This document shows positions 49,401-59,650 of a stretch of 64,000 nt of DNA, one piece after another. The notes beneath the pieces are model-generated. The model saw only the letters and a list, made by a program, of their open reading frames with translations, searched no databases and was not told where the DNA came from. The stretch spans positions 155,094 through 219,093 of the forward strand of contig VXBA01004876.1 in NCBI GenBank assembly GCA_013399895.1, read 5' to 3'. Source of the stretch: Serilophus lunatus (taxonomy: Eukaryota; Chordata; Aves; Passeriformes; Eurylaimidae). How positions within the stretch are numbered: position 1 is the stretch's first letter; each line of letters starts with the position of its first letter. A program made the position numbers and the translations under genes.

Positions 49401-52400
49401 GGAAAATATGGGTTTTCAGCTCAGAGATCCCTCCTGAGCAGCTCCTCGTGCAGGGGGATGCAGAGTGGGTGTGTTCACTCTCATGCCCACCTCAGGGAAC
49501 TGTTCTGCAGTGTCTGTCCTGTTATTCCTCTGGTTTTGGCAGGTCCTTGAAAACAGTTTTGTGATTAATGGAGCTGTTGCTGTCCACCACAAAGCACTGA
49601 TCTCATGGATAAACTTGCTTAGAAAGTGCTTTCTCAACTATTGCAGCAGATTTAGCCAAGCATTGAAACACTTCAAATTTTTTTTCCTTTTTTTCTGTGC
49701 CAGAAGCATTTTAACTGCATTAGATATCTTTGTATGAGCCAGTGATAACTTTTCTTATGTCCACGAGCCAAGAAGACAATGAAAGCTGCACAGTTCAATA
49801 AAAATGTTTTTTCCTGGCTTTGCTGCTGTAAGTGGCTGTGGAATTTTCCCTGGATTGGAATAGGAGCAGTAAGTGATTGAATGGGAGGAGAGGAGGGTGG
49901 GTATTAGGAAAACCTGTCAGGAGCACTGCTCTGTGGGAAGTACAGGGCTTTGGCAAGTCCCTGGTAACAACCCAGTACAGTCCAGGTGACTGGAAACCTG
50001 GGGCAGTAGGAGCAGGCATTGCTTTCCATCCTCTGGTAAATTTGCCTTGCAGTTTGTAAAGTGTTAAAACATGGCTCTGGGGAGAGGAAAAGCCCAACAG
50101 GAATTCAATGACTGGGAAGGCTGTCAGGAGAGAGCCTGCTGGAAGGGGGAGGGGGGGAGCATGTGGAAATGTGCCAGGGATAGAGAAAAGCTGGAGCAGC
50201 TCGTTTGTGGTCCATGTCCTGCTCCCAAAGGATGGGCTCCAGGTTCAGCTGCTGCATTCCCTCAGGGATGTGTGCTCTGGGTGAGAGCATGGGGCTGACA
50301 CCTGCACACCTTGTTGTGACCCATTGAAAAACCCTGGAATGAGGTGTATGAGGGTCAGGTAAATGTTCTCAGGGCCATACAGAAACTGGTTTCAATCTGT
50401 ACCTGACATGTAATAACTCATTCATTTGGGGTTTGGTTTTGACCCTTTTTTTTGTACTCACTGCCTGCTTCTAAGTCTGGTGTTTGAATCTGTTTCTTTC
50501 CACACACTTCCCCACCATGAGTTTATTCCTGGAGAACTGCATCTGATCCACCAAATCTTTCTCTCCCAGGAATGCAGTTTGTTTTCCCCATGCAGTGTGA
50601 TCAGAGCTCTTGCATCTGTGTTATTCTTTAAACTGGTGACTAGCAGAGACATGTTCCACCCAACAAAAGCCCAAACTCTGGTCACCTCTGACAAAACTTT
50701 TCACTTTAACACTCATAACTCTTGACCAGTCCTGCAGTTATGAAGAGAAAGCTTTAGCTTCTTTTATTTCTCCCCCTGTGCATGGAGGGAGTGCATGATG
50801 TGCTCCTATTAGTGGGGTGTGTTAGATATGGTGTCATGAACTGTGTTTTGAAGGTGCTGGGATCAGGAGCAGTGGGAAGAGCTGGTGAGCAGGGCAGGGG
50901 CAGCCTTTGCTTGCCCAGGAGCAGTTGCCAGATGGCTGGTGACAGCTGAGGAAACGGCTGCATGGGTAATAGAAGAAGTTGCTTCATACATGGCATAGCC
51001 CAGCCATGCATCCTTTGTATTTTGGGATTGCTCTGAAACAATATTATTAATAAATCCAGATGGCTGTGCTCTATTAGTCAAGTTCAAGCCATGTTTGCCC
51101 CACTGCCTTTATGTGATGGTGTTGTTGGGTTTGAGGACTCCCTTGCCCTGTACATGTGTGTGACTTACAGCAGTTTTTTGCTCTGTGCAATGAACTGGGT
51201 GGTGTCCTCCTTAAGAGGGGGAAAAATCAGGAATACAAATCCACTGGTTCAAAATAATAGAGGGAAGCAATCCTCCTGCTCATCTCTGGTTGTTGGTTTT
51301 TTTAATTTTGATGTGTTAATTTAATCAATTAAAGCTTTGGGGGTATTTGAAGCCCTCATTTCAATTTTTTTATTATGATGAAAGAAAAATTATCTCTGCT
51401 CTTTCAGGAAGGTTCTACAGAATCGCTCATGACAGTCTGTGCTGTATTTTAAGGTCATGGCAGTAAAGGAGGCCTTTAAAAGCCCATCTGGAATTCTGGT
51501 TTGTTCCCCAGCTGTGCCAGGGTAGCTGCTTCTCCGTGGGCTGGCACTGTAAAAACTCAGCTACTGTGGCAAAAAACAGAAAAAATTGATTCCCAGGATG
51601 GACTTGCAAGAAGGCTTGGGTTTTTTTCCTTGCAGTGTGGTACAATAGTGTAAGAAGCATTCATTGTGTTAATACTTCAGTGCTTTCTATCATGTGAGAT
51701 TATTTTTAAGGACTGTGGCATCTTTTGCTTGGTCTCTGTCTCTTGTTCCCAGGTTCTGTAGCACATAGGAGAGGAGAAGCAAAGGTGCCAGTCACCCAAA
51801 TGGCTGTTGTGAAATGTACCTTCTGGGAAGAGCAAACAGGGACACACAAGTTTAAAGCCTCCATGACTATCTCAGCCTTCACTACAAGCAAGTCTTTGCC
51901 TTGTCTTGCTGTTCCCGAGGGCCAGACAAAGCCAAGAACTGCATGGGAAGCAGCTCATCCCTTGTCTCCTGGAGTGAACTGATGTTACCAGCAGTTTGCA
52001 CAGTCCAAGAGCAAGAGTAGAAGACAGGGTGTGTATGGAATGTGTTGCTGAAGCAGCTGCTGAGAAGGTAGTTGGCAAAGTCAGCAGCTGTGGCTGCTGC
52101 TGCAGGAGGCTTTGGTGTCTCAGGCTTGCAGAATGGTTCTTCTGTGCAAGTTTGTGTGTTGGACAGAATGATTTCCTAGAAGGAGAAACCAGCTGTTTGA
52201 ACTTGGCTGTTTATGACTCATTGATACTCTTAACAATCAATTTGGGCACACTGACTTGTTAAGTGATTTCTTACTGTTTGCTTAACTGCTTAATTTGGGA
52301 TCTTTGAAGGAATCACCAGGTGGAATAGATGGAAAAACACTCCCTCCTTACAACTTAACCAGCTGCCATGTGGTTTTGGAAATAAGCTCCTTGCTAGACA

Positions 52401-55074
52401 CTGTTCATTTGAATTAATCTGCTCCAAATAGATGTGAGGGAGGCACAGGAGCCTTTTCCAGGCAGCAGTGAATGATGAGCACACAAAGCAGCATTTCAAA
52501 GCTGAAGCTGTTTGGCTCCAACACCCTTTGCTAGAACATGCCACGGGCAGTCTGAGACATCATCAGGGCTGTAAAAATGGAGCAGGGAGGCTCTTCGCAC
52601 CATCAGTGCTCAAGGACAGAAAACTGAGGAGCATCTGCTTGGCTGCTGAAGCTCCTCGGTGGTGGTTCCAAGGTGTTGTGGACCTTGGATGACCTTGGGT
52701 CACTGGGTGTGGGACACCAAGCAGGTTGCACTACAGTTATGGCAGCTTGACTTGCCCCAGGTGTTAATGAAGTGTCTGGGGTGGCCCAAGCAGTGCTTCA
52801 GCAGCTGTAGCCACATGCCTGTGCAATCTGAGGATCAGCAGTTGTTGTTTCTCTGGAGTCTCCCCCCACAGCCTCCCCAAATGGGGAAAAAAACCAACCC
52901 CATATGTCAGCTAATGATTTGCTTAATAGCGGGTGTTAAGCACCAGTGCAATCAATCCAGTGACAGAGGTGAAATTATCTCCTAATTACGTTGAGAATCA
53001 AAGAAATCCTGGCTTATGGGGAGAGGAGGGAACAGGGAGAGAGTTTTGCATTCTAGGAAGGTTTGGGGCATGAAAGGAAGTCTGTCATCTCACTGAGGTG
53101 AGTGTGAGTTACCTCCTGCCGGATCAGAATGAGCATTTTTAAGCCTCTTGGTGGTCTGAAAAAAGGATGGGAAAAAGCTTATTGAAGTCTGTTTGGGGCC
53201 GTGCAGGCTTTACTTGTGTTTGTATTTATAAATTCCATTTATACGAGGTGCTCAAGTCTGCGTTTTTCTTACTGAGCCACCACCCAAACTGGGATGTGTC
53301 AGAGGTAAAAGGAGCAGGGGGCGGCTGTGCAGCCCCTCTCTAAACCTCCCTGCACCCAGGAGGAGGGTCTCTGCCAAACTGGAGGGGTTTTGTCTCGGCA
53401 GCACTGAGGTGGCTGTGAAGGCCCTGTCCCCAGGGGTGTTTGCACAGCCAGGGGCTGTGAGCCAGTGACACCCTGAGTGTGGGTCAGGGCAGGAGCAGCA
53501 CCACAGCGTGAGGCTCAGTTGGCTTTGCCTGCTCGTGGCATTCAGCCAGCAGGGACATGAGTGTTCTCCTTCCCTGCTGTGGTGTCTGCAGAGTGTCGGG
53601 AGGGTAAACATCAGACGAGCTGCCTCTGGCCGGGGGAATTGCATATGGATCTGACACTGGAGTAGGAGGGAGGGAATTTGTACAGGGATGCTTTCCTAGA
53701 GAGTCTGCTTCTTTGGTGAGACCAGGTATTTAATCTTCCTTAGGCAGGACTTTGTCTGCAAGATGTAGAATTCAAGAAAAGGAAGTTGATATTAATAAAT
53801 GTGTAAAGAAGACTCTCTCTCCCTCCACTGGCACACACTTTCCTACAAATTGGCCAACATGTTTCTCGCCAGCCCTCAAAACCAAAGAGTGGTGGTTGTT
53901 CAGTGGCCTTGGAGACAAATCTTCTGAATTTTCTAGTGGTCTGGAGGGTGGAGGCTTTGGCAAGCCTTTGGTGACCCAGTGAGGTGTGGTGTCAAATTAA
54001 TTGCACTTAATGCTCCAGATTTAAATCCATCTTCCCTATTTTCCAACAGTTACTACTGAACAGATTTATTGCTGTGTGCTGTTGGTCTGTCAAACTTGCT
54101 TCTGCATTGTTAAATATGCTGTATAAATAGCAAATGACACCTACCATGAGGAATAGAACAGGTCTCACCAATGTTCTAAGCCAATGATTGCTAACAGACT
54201 GTGTTCTAGACTGTGAAACCTGCTGTGTCTCTTTGGCATGGGGATTAATTACAAAGCTGAAACACTATTTTGTGTAGTACATGGTGGCAGCAGCCCCTTG
54301 GTATAGGTAGGGGCTTGTGATAACTTATAATTGCCTCCTTCAGAAAGGCTGCAACAGGCCAAGGTCCCCCCCTCCCCTTTCCAAACACAATATAACTTCA
54401 TAAATACCTTCTTAGCATCTGTGTGCTGAGAACCTCTCAATGCCACAAAAAAATCAGGTGAACTTCAAGTGAATCTATTACTCTTGCCTGTAGGCACGTT
54501 GGAATGAATCTTTCTTGGTTCCTAGTGTGGAAAAGGAATTTATCCCTAGAGGAGAAGTGTGAGCCAGTCACCCATTGCCCATGTGCCCATGGGCTGTATT
54601 CAAACTCCTACAGCTGGAACTTGGCCTGATTTTTATTTTTTTTCCAAGTTAATAGTGATGTTCTTGAATTACAGGAGCACATTGTAGAGATGAGACCTTT
54701 GCCTCTATAAATTAGCTTTGAAACACTTGGGTACACTGTGCTCATTGTGAGAAAGGGCAAGGTAAAATCTGGGGCTTTGTTTGCTCTACAACCTGTTCAT
54801 TGGTAAGATCACAAGGTTATTCCAAACACCACTGCAGAAATTGTTCTGATCTGTAGACAGTCCATGTTGTCTCATCATCTGTGGGGGCTGTGCTCTGGCC
54901 GAGTGGCTTCCTGGGTTCTTACATTCCTGACCAAACACTCCTTGCAGTTGGTGCAGTGTCCTGCTCTGAGGCTGTGGCTTGTGTTCCTCCTGTTTTCCTG
55001 CTCTGTGCCCATTTAGCTTTTCCATTCATGACTTGTGCATGTTTTTAGTTTCCATCCTGGCTGTTTCCCCTCAG

Positions 55075-55110
55075 AAATCAGCAGTCTGTGATATTTACCC
55101 TCAGCATGAC
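55075..55110 (+). other. Candidate 36-base microexon
   Basis: A strong acceptor (CATCCTGGCTGTTTCCCCTCAG, AG at 55073-55074) is followed 36 bases later by a strong donor (GAC then GTAAGTATT). The segment is a multiple of three and open in two phases. In phase 0 it would read KSAVCDIYPQHD. It has a stop in the phase expected directly after the signal-peptide exon, so it would need an intervening exon or belong to another transcript. Splice-site quality on both sides is better than in most of the window, but a peptide this short cannot be assigned to a family. Confidence 0.2.
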
Positions 55111-55637
55111 GTAAGTATTCCTGGTTTGCGTGTCTAAAACAGTGCTCTGCTCTCCCATGGAGGTTTCCTTTTGCTTCTAGAGCTCTTCATGGACTCTCCT
55201 GGTATTTGGCTCGACAGGCACTTACACTGCTCACAGCCAGCTATTTTAGTGCTTCTCTTAATGCTCTCTCAAGGGCTGATGTGTTTTCACTGCTGTGCTG
55301 GGAAAGCACGCGATGAGTCGGTGCCACAGTGCCACCAGGGAGCTTGGTCCCTGAAAGTATAAGCTGTGTAGTGAGGGTTCCATACCTGAACTCTCCCCCA
55401 GCAGTGCCTTGCTGCTTTCTGTCTTGTTTTAGGAACAAGCTTTTGTCTAGGCCAAAAAAGCCCCACCCCAAAACCCCCGTGAAAAGGGATTTCTCACGGG
55501 GATACTTGTGGATGTGCAGGCTTTTAGCAGATATTGTTGGAAATAATCCTGACTAGCAGCTGTGGCAGCTAATTGTGGTTCCCTTACAAGTTGTTTTGAT
55601 CCAGCTCACCCATCAGCAAAGTAGCATAAGCAGGCAG

Positions 55638-55901
55638 GGATGAAAGAAACTGAGACAGGACAAGGGGCAGTGGTTTCAAACTCGCAAGGGCAGGTTCAAA
55701 TGAGGTAGTAGGATGAAATTCTTGCCTGTGAGGCCCTGGCACAGGGTGCCCAGAGAAGCTGTGGCTGCCCCATCCCTGGAAGTGTCCAAGGCCAGGCTGG
55801 AGCCCCCTGGGACAGTGGGAGGTGTCCCTGCCCGTGGCAGGGGCTGGAATGACAGAAGCTTTAGGGTTCCTTCCAACTCCCAAACTATTTTGTGAATCAA
55901 T
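55638..55901 (+). mobile_element. CR1 LINE fragment, about 265 bp, sense
   Basis: The copy begins near GAAACTGAGACAGGACAAGG (CR1 GATAGGACAAGAGG region) and runs through CCTGGCACAGGGTGCCCAGA, GCTGTGGCTGCCCCATCCCT and CCCTGGGACAGTGGGAGGTG. It ends at CCAACTCCCAAACTATTTTG followed by TGAATC, a mutated 3' octamer. It is 5'-truncated and non-coding. It lies in the same orientation as, and 2 kb before, the copy at 57.8 kb. Confidence 0.93.
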
Positions 55902-57822
55902 GACTCTGGTCTCTCAAGGCTATTCCCATAGAGGAGAAGAAACCTGGGACTCACAGATGAAAGAACTTGAAGTAATGATTAGCATTGGATTAAAGGAAAA
56001 GTCTTGGTTCCCAGGGCTATTTGCTGCAGTGAGAAAGCACTAAAAAGGTTCTTGGAAAGGCAGCATGGAGAGTATCTGACTCTGCGTGAGCTGGGCCAGC
56101 CTCCTCGCTTGGATGGAAAGCATATGTTCTGAAATGTGTTTTGAAGTCCTTACCTTGATGCCTGTGCCTTCATGGCTTCTCCAGAGGCTTTTTTGCTCTG
56201 TTTTGTGTGTATATTTAATTTTCCAGAGAAGAATGGTTCAATTTTCATTAACTAACTGAGGCTGTCAATGAAAATGCAAACTGTAAAGGTATCTCTGACA
56301 GCTTGTATAATTCAGAGCCAAACTGTAAATTGCCTTCTTCTAGGCCACTGAACACCTATCACAGTGTATTAAACCCAGTTTAATTGATTTGGAAAAGCTT
56401 TAAGGAAGGGATCTAGCCAAAGATCTCCTGTTACATTCCATTCCAAATCCCTGTCTCCCAGGATAATCTCTTTTCCCAGGGCTGCTCATTCTTAAATGGC
56501 CTGAATGACTAGAAAAAAATGGTAGGTTTTTTCTAGTAGTTTTTCTAGTGGTTTATCTCTAAGGCTTCTCAATCTCTTAATATGAGTGAAGTCTCTGTTC
56601 ATTTAGGAAGTAAGTGTGAACTGCAAACTCTTTGTAGCCCGTGTATCTCCGATGTGTGGTTTGCAGATTAAAATTGGGCAAGGAGTCCAAACAGGCTTTT
56701 GGGGACTGGCTGTTGAAAATGGATTTGTTTTGTGTTGGATCCTCCTTGTCTTTTATTCTTTGGATGAAGCTGCAACAGTTTCTGTGGGGGGGGAGAAACA
56801 TTTTAGATAGTTGGAGGTATAAACACAGTAAATTGTGTGGTTTGTATTTTTAAAACAAAAACCCTTGAGCTGAAACTATTTGTAAAGTTTAAGTTAAAAC
56901 AGTACTAAAACAAGCCTTGTGATCTGGGGGATGGAGAATTTGTAGAAAACAATATTTTTAAACAAAAAGGAGGAACAAAATGTTTTGGATAATCTTGGTT
57001 TTATCACGCATCCTGGCGGTAGATTACTCAATAGCCATTGAAAATATGTAGGGAACTCTTTGGTCTGTTTTCTTTGAAGATTCTCTGGTGATTTAACTCG
57101 GGTGCTTTGACTTAACCATTATATGCACTAAAGGTGGGTTTGTGCGTAGTGTGTGTGTGTCCATAAACCCAGTTTCGAGCTGTTTTGGCAGGACAGAGGA
57201 GAGGGAGAGGCTCAGAGAGGGGCAGAGTGGGTTGGTGCTGGCCATGGCCTGGCTGTGGTGGCACCTCAGGGGAAGCAGCAGCCCTTCCTGGGGGTGTCCA
57301 GCCTCTCATCCCACCCCACTCAGCCCAAAGGAGTGATGGATGTGGCTGAGCTTTGAGGGGATGGCACTGGCTCTCAAATGGAAGGATGCCTTCAGTTATT
57401 AGCTTCCCCAAAACTTTGTTTGGCTGTTGGTGCCTCTGTCGTGCTTTCATTTGAGTATAATTATGTTCAGTTCTGTAGCACAGCAATGCTGTGCAGGACA
57501 TGGTGAAATGAATAGAGCTGACCTGTTGTATGCTATTACAGTCATTCCCTGTATCAATGGCCCATTAAATAAAAATCTTTTCATCTCTGGGCCTCCTCCT
57601 TCTCTTCCCAGAGAGTGACAGACAATGAATTGGTCAGTGCAGGCACTGGAGTTCCAGTCAACCCCCCTGGCTGCCAAGGCTGGGGTTTGGGGGGCAGTGC
57701 CACAGGTGATAAACACTTGCCTCCTCCAGAGGAGTAGGGTCAAGTGTTTCTGAAACTATGCACAGAATGCTCCTTGTGCTGTGTGGAAAGGGTCAGCTCT
57801 CCTTTCCTGTGATTATGGGGGT
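55902..57822. other. Unique sequence between two CR1 copies
   Basis: No exon, RNA or further repeat is recognised. A run of eight G residues lies near 56787, and a short GTGTGTGTGT tract near 57150. The frames at 57112-57501 are compositionally biased and unsupported. Confidence 0.6.
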
Positions 57823-58199
57823 AAAGCTGTGAGGAAAGGCTGACAGAACTGGGATTGCTCAGCCTGGAGAGAGAAGCTTCCAGGTGACCTAATTGTGGCC
57901 TTCCAGTGCCTGAGGGGGCTGACGAGAAATATGGAGAGAGATTATTTCCAGGGGACTTGAGTGACAGGACAAGGGGGAATGGCTTCCCGCTGCCACAGGA
58001 CAGGGTTAGATGGGATATCAGAAAGAAGTCTTTCCCTGCGAGGGTGGGCAGGCCCTGGCACAGGGTGCCCAGAGAAGCTGAGGCTGCCCCATCCCTGGGA
58101 GGGTCCAAGGCCAGGTCGGGGCTTGGAGCAACCTGGGATAGTGGGAGGGTGTCCCTGGTTGGTCCTTTCCCACCCAAACCAGTCCGTGATTCCATGATC
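57823..58199 (+). mobile_element. CR1 LINE fragment, about 375 bp, sense, longest copy in window
   Basis: It opens at AAGCTGTGAGGAAAGGCTGA and passes through GGATTGCTCAGCCTGGAGAG, GACAGGACAAGGGGGAATGG, GGGATATCAGAAAGAAGTCT, GGCACAGGGTGCCCAGAGAA and GCTGCCCCATCCCTGGGAGG. It ends CACCCAAACCAGTCCGTGAT, then TCCATGATC. The order matches the CR1 3' region continuously and the octamer end is nearly intact. It has no coding potential of its own; the 156-codon minus-strand frame across it is an antisense artefact. Confidence 0.96.
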
Positions 58200-58489
58200 T
58201 CCTCCTTCAAAGAGAAGCCAGGCGAGATGAACTGAGGAAAGCCAAACTGGGAAACCTTCAGAAATTAGTGTAATGCAGTATTTAAACGTCAGGTTCCAAA
58301 TTCAGGTGTTTGTGTTCTTATTGCACGTTTATTAGTATGTCAGTCAAGATCGGTCTCTGCAGAGCACTGCCTCTCCCTGGTGTTCGCTTCTGCTGAGTTG
58401 CCTCTCTAGGCACAAACCCGTGGCTCGTAGGTGTTGAGCACTGCAGCACTTCCTCTCTCAGGGCGGAGGTGGGAAGCTGTGCTGTGGAA

Positions 58490-58666
58490 TTAACGGAGGT
58501 ACATCATTAACCGAACGATATTAAACATTAACGTGTAGGGATAATAACTTCGGGTGACGAGTATCCTTGATCTGTGGTCTGGTAGCACAATGAAACAACG
58601 TTCTTTAGTGGCTTTGAAACGTTCGTTTATTTTTACTGGAGTTTTTTTCCTCTCCTTCTGGTGCTT
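58490..58666 (-). other. Candidate minus-strand terminal exon
   Basis: On the minus strand an acceptor (GTTCCCTGCCACCCTACAAG) precedes base 58666. The phase-0 frame is then open for 58 codons to a TAA at 58490-58492. The peptide starts with a basic stretch (KHQKERKKTPVKINERFKA) and continues with mixed hydrophobic and aromatic residues. The CG dinucleotides inside it are unusual for intron sequence. The phase fits a donor at 59033 from the 107-base segment next described. No family is recognised. Confidence 0.2.
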
Positions 58667-59033
58667 CTTGTAGGGTGGCAGGGAACATGAGTGATTTAGA
58701 AGTCGGGGTGGCACGGTAATGATCCTTATGGCAGGCAGCTTGCCCAGGGGAGAAATGCCAGGCATCCACCCTTAATCAAATGGAGGATTCTGCCAGGACG
58801 TGTTGGGCTGGCTAAAGGGTGGATTTTTACTGTACTAGTCACACCTGGTAATGAACTGATGCAAACTGAGTGTAGAAAGCAGGGAATCCTGCCAATTTGA
58901 ATGTCCTACACTTTGGCTACAAATACCTGTAGCAAATTAACGCTGGCCAGGTTTCATCTGGAAGAAATACCACACTTAAGTTTTTTTGCTTGGGATCTGA
59001 ACTTGTAAATGTGAGAATGTCTGCAAAACTTAC

Positions 59034-59140
59034 CTGGCTCTTCTGGGCAACACTCTTAAATTTCCCTGCTAAGTGCCTCATAGAGGATTCGACCCTAAAG
59101 CTGATTTGGTCTCCAGGCTTGCCCTGTAAAGCTCGTAATC
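59034..59140 (-). other. Candidate minus-strand exon, 107 bases
   Basis: On the minus strand, TGGTTCCTTCTCTAG precedes base 59140 and CCAG/GTAAGT follows base 59034, both good splice sites. The frame between them enters in phase 1 and leaves in phase 0, with 35 full codons rich in Lys, Gln, Ser and Arg (for example SSMRHLAGKFKSVAQKSQ). It joins in phase to the candidate terminal exon at 58490-58666 across a 367-base intron. The next open segment upstream on this strand (59243-59494) ends in phase 0 and therefore does not join. That weakens the gene model. Confidence 0.2.
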
Positions 59141-59242
59141 CTAGAGAAGGAACCACTTTTTGTCTTTAGTGCTTGGACTGACTGTGGTTACTGTTCTTTG
59201 TGGGTACAAAAGAACTGCCTCCTGCTGCCTGAGAGTGCTTAC

Positions 59243-59494
59243 CTTTCTATTCCACCCCTTTTTGGAACCAAATCCAATCTCTATCCAAAGAGGTGAGGGG
59301 GTTTTTTGCGCTGTGCTTTGCTGCAGGGAGTTGGTGGCGTAGGACTGTCCCCGTACTGGGATATACTGGACTGCCGTGTCTTGCGCGATGTTGTGCCTCC
59401 CTATATTTCGGAGCGTGGAGCATCTCCTAAGCTGTACATCATATCCTGGCGCCAGCTCTGCAGTCTGCGAGAGCCTGTTGTGCCTTTTCAGGAG
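59243..59494 (-). other. Candidate minus-strand exon, 252 bases, symmetric phase 0
   Basis: The minus strand shows ACCTTTGCTTTCAG before base 59494 and AGAAAG/GTAAGC after base 59243. The 84 codons between are all open, exactly a multiple of three, and contain many CG dinucleotides (TCGCAGACTGC, ATCGCGCAAGACACGG). The peptide is Arg/Gln/Ser/Asn-rich with short motifs such as RRCSTLRNIGRHNIAQ. However, the opposite strand is open too (59306-59617, 103 codons), so the frame may simply reflect unusual composition. No ATG lies in the frame, so it could only be an internal exon. Confidence 0.2.
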
Positions 59495-59650
59495 CTGAAA
59501 GCAAAGGTTCCCTCGTTCCTGAGTTCAGTTCCCTGGAAAACCAGTGCGGATTGGCTGCTCCCCAGCACACACGGGCAGAAGGAATTTCCGTGCACTTGTG
59601 GAAATCTCGCCTCATAACTCTGCTTATTGTTTCATTCTTGACGCTGGAAG

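Larger units (their letters stand above)
45162..55637. other. Unique sequence with one small CR1 scrap and one microexon candidate
   Basis: These 10 kb carry no recognised gene. The items found are the CR1 scrap at 46401-46450, an EF-hand-like accident at about 49070-49115 (rejected), and the 36-base exon-like segment at 55075-55110. The open frames at 47681-48444 and 53252-53644 (minus) have no domain. A possible exon 53056-53096 (TTCTAG acceptor, GTGAGT donor) is open in only one phase and unrecognised. Confidence 0.55.
58300..59650. other. CpG-retaining block with open frames on both strands
   Basis: Composition changes here: many CG dinucleotides (for example at 58495-58625 and 59320-59600) sit in sequence that is not especially GC-rich. 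Long frames are open on both strands, and several acceptor/donor pairs look good. This can mean conserved non-coding elements, a cluster of small exons on the minus strand, or a recent insertion such as a solo LTR or unlisted repeat. Candidate exons are given separately. No family was recognised on either strand. Confidence 0.4.

Noticed and set aside
55701..55712. TGAGGTAGTAGG, identical to the start of let-7 microRNA
   Set aside because: It lies inside a CR1 fragment, where it derives from the element's GATTGGATATTAGG-like segment, and the downstream bases depart from let-7; no hairpin is evident.
57740..58210. 156-codon minus-strand open frame
   Set aside because: It is almost wholly the antisense of the CR1 copy at 57823-58199.
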